Shown here: positions 6,466 through 7,496 of the stretch, in pieces
Numbering within the stretch: the first letter of the stretch is position 1
Layout: each line of letters begins with the position of its first letter
From: Gemmatimonadota bacterium
GTDB taxonomy: Bacteria; Gemmatimonadota; Gemmatimonadetes; Gemmatimonadales; GWC2-71-9
NCBI GenBank assembly: GCA_003220855.1
Contig: QHTP01000089.1
Location: 1 to 7,496, forward strand
Direction of reading: 5' to 3'
Length of the DNA stretch: 7,496 nucleotides
Notes under the pieces: generated by a model
Seen by the model: the letters and a program-made list of their open reading frames with translations, nothing else
Database searches by the model: none
Told to the model about the DNA's origin: nothing
Made by a program: the position numbers and the translations under genes

Positions 6466-6728
6466 CGGCGGACGCGGGGGACGCGCGACGGGGGTGGGCT
6501 CGGCGGGCGCGGCAGGAGTGGGACGGCGTCGTCGGCGCCGGCGGCGCGCAGGTCGGCGCGATCGCGCGCCGACGGGTGAAACGTAACGCAGCTGCGGCGC
6601 ACCAGCGCCACCACCTCCGCCAGCGGGCGCGCCTTGGTAGCGAGCAGCCGCACCAGCTCGGACTTGCGCAGCGGCGGCGTGCCCTGCTGCTGCACGAGCC
6701 CCAGCACCACGAGCAGCACGCGGGTCAC
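6441..6728 (-). CDS. Signal peptide and small helical domain (5' portion of the frameshifted Ig/barrel gene)
   Basis: The GTG at 6728 overlaps the stop of the upstream JAMM gene as GTGA, the same coupling seen twice on the other strand; a TTG at 6740 is an alternative. Residues 1-16 form a short hydrophobic export signal. Residues 18-69 hold a compact helical unit: LRKSELVRLLATKARPLAEV, then VRRSCVTFHPSARDRADLRA and GADDAV. After GADDAV (codon ending at 6522) the frame turns into Arg/Pro-rich text and stops at 6441. The -1 frame instead continues as PTPAAPAEPTPVARPP into the Ig-like domains. Upstream of that point the -1 frame is a run of arginines, so the reading switches between the two frames at about 6520-6523, at the short run CCC. 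One extra C would restore a single 564-codon gene. This is therefore read as the N-terminus of the 5035-6465 protein, broken by mutation or sequence error. Function unknown. Confidence 0.6.
   Translation of the reverse strand: MTRVLLVVLGLVQQQGTPPLRKSELVRLLATKARPLAEVVALVRRSCVTFHPSARDRADLRAAGADDAVPLLPRPPSPPPSRVPRVRRWRRCVSS
6552..6573. repeat. Perfect 9-bp inverted repeat (hairpin) within the helical-domain coding region
   Basis: GTCGGCGCG at 6552-6560 and CGCGCCGAC at 6565-6573 are perfect inverted copies around ATCG. The repeat lies in the codons for SARDRAD. It is about 30 bases upstream of the frameshift in mRNA direction. No T-run follows, so it is not a terminator. It may simply reflect Arg/Ala/Asp codon use in GC-rich DNA. 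Confidence 0.3.
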
Positions 6729-7496
6729 GGCCTGGGACAACCCGAGCGCTCGAAGTCGGCTTCCACCTGGTCCACGTCGGCGGCCAGGCTATCTCCCGCC
6801 GCCGCGGACGGCGAGGCGAGGCTGTAGCGCAGCCACGCCTCGTCCACGGCCGAGAGGCCGCGCGCCAGATCGGCGCACGCCGTCTGACGGCCGGCGAACA
6901 GACTCGCCTGCTGCCGGTACGCGGCGATCGCCTGCCGCACCGCCGCGGCCGCGGTCGCCTCGGGCGAGACGGCGGGGGGCGGGGCGGGCGCGGCCTGCTC
7001 CGGCCGCGGCGACTCCGCCGACTGCGGCGGCCCCAGTCCCAGCCGCACGCCCAGCGCCACCGCGCCGGTCACGGCGGCGGCCGCGAGCAGCCACCAGGGC
7101 CACGCGCCCCACCCGCCGCGGCTGCGGGGGACGCGCCAGGCGGGGTCGTCGTACTGGTCGTCGGGCTCGACGATCGGGACGAAGCGGCGCGCGCCGGACG
7201 GCCGCTCGGAGGGCGTGACGCGCGGCGCGCGCGCCGGCTCGGCGCGCACCCGCCACACGGCGGGATCGGGCGACCAGTAGTTGCTCCAGGAGACGCGCGG
7301 CTGCTTCCAGCCGTCGCGGAAGTTGTCGGCATCGAGCAGCTCGTAGAACGGCAGATAGGGCGCGGGCGTGCCGGGCTCGCCGGCCGGCCGGAAGCACCCG
7401 CCCCGCGCGCCGCTAGGCCGGATCGTCACCAGCAACGCGACCTGCCAGGGGCGTGGGAAATGGCGCACGTGCGCCGCGTGGTCGTCGGCCGAGATC
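6725..7496 (-). CDS. Membrane-anchored MPN/JAMM (JAB/Mov34) domain protein, 5' end missing
   Basis: The frame is open to the right edge, so the GTG at 7468 is not taken as the start. Of the 256 visible residues, the first stretch ISADDHAAHVRHFPRPWQVALLV fits the second half of an MPN/JAMM domain: the S-x2-D (SADD) that completes the H-x-H zinc site, a helix, FPRPWQVALLV as the following strand, then RGGCFRP. The H-x-H half would lie outside the window, so catalytic capacity is unproven. A linker holds PYLPFYELLDADNF (46-59) and WSNYWSPDPAVW (70-81), and then a charged, disordered stretch. One transmembrane helix spans about 133-154 (WWLLAAAAVTGAVALG). A Pro/Ala linker and a helical tail (about 178-250) with two Cys follow. 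JAMM proteins are metallo-isopeptidases in ubiquitin-like or sulfur-carrier systems, or inactive scaffolds. The topology suggests a cytoplasmic JAMM domain and a periplasmic tail. The stop overlaps the next gene as GTGA. Confidence 0.68.
   Translation of the reverse strand, partial: ISADDHAAHVRHFPRPWQVALLVTIRPSGARGGCFRPAGEPGTPAPYLPFYELLDADNFRDGWKQPRVSWSNYWSPDPAVWRVRAEPARAPRVTPSERPSGARRFVPIVEPDDQYDDPAWRVPRSRGGWGAWPWWLLAAAAVTGAVALGVRLGLGPPQSAESPRPEQAAPAPPPAVSPEATAAAAVRQAIAAYRQQASLFAGRQTACADLARGLSAVDEAWLRYSLASPSAAAGDSLAADVDQVEADFERSGCPRP

Noticed and set aside
6500..6575. Programmed -1 frameshifting at the Ig/barrel gene
   Set aside because: No canonical slippery heptamer at the switch, and the only clear hairpin is upstream of the site in mRNA direction. 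A one-base indel is the simpler reading.
5225..6586. Plus-strand open frames of 453 and 368 codons opposite the Ig/barrel gene
   Set aside because: The translations are Ser/Thr/Pro/Arg or His/Arg-rich without domains, and the minus strand shows recognisable Ig-like repeats.
6634..7218. Plus-strand open frame opposite the JAMM protein gene
   Set aside because: Almost pure Arg/Pro/Ala translation; it is the antisense of an Ala/Pro-rich coding region.

Overview
The window is GC-rich throughout, with G/C dominating third codon positions in every believable gene. It is densely coding, with no gene-free stretch above about 30 bases. The gene content (YncE-type propeller, MacA/MacB-type exporter, DUF302, a bacterial EXORDIUM-like protein, a membrane-anchored MPN/JAMM protein, and an Ig-like/beta-barrel surface protein) suggests a diderm soil or sediment bacterium. 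Gemmatimonadota or Acidobacteriota-like lineages are my best guess. This rests on composition and gene style only; no rRNA or marker gene is present.

Left part, plus strand (1-5008). Six same-strand genes lie almost head to tail: the 3' end of a di-heme oxidoreductase (DUF1111/DHOR type), a secreted YncE-like beta-propeller, a MacB/FtsX-type ABC permease without its ATPase, a HlyD/MacA-type periplasmic adaptor, a DUF302 protein, and an EXORDIUM/PHI-1-like protein with a HELAE putative metal site. Spacings are 21 bases, a 25-base overlap, a 4-base ATGA overlap, a 4-base GTGA overlap and 13 bases. They therefore look like one operon whose promoter lies off the left edge. The permease and adaptor are two parts of a tripartite export machine; the ATPase and any outer-membrane channel are not in view. 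The propeller, DUF302 and EXORDIUM-like products cannot be given a firm role.

Right part, minus strand (7496-5035). Two genes run toward the first operon. The upstream one begins beyond the right edge. It shows the end of an MPN/JAMM (JAB) domain, including an S-x2-D motif, then a transmembrane helix and a helical tail. The second overlaps it by GTGA. It reads as a signal peptide, a small helical domain, a Pro/Ala linker, Ig-like domains and a C-terminal outer-membrane-barrel-like region. It is split by an apparent one-base frameshift in a short C run near 6520-6522.

The two operons converge with 26 bases between stop codons, where a short inverted repeat may serve as a weak bidirectional terminator. 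No tRNA, rRNA, CRISPR array, insertion sequence or attachment site was seen. No promoter is evident, as both transcription units start outside the window.
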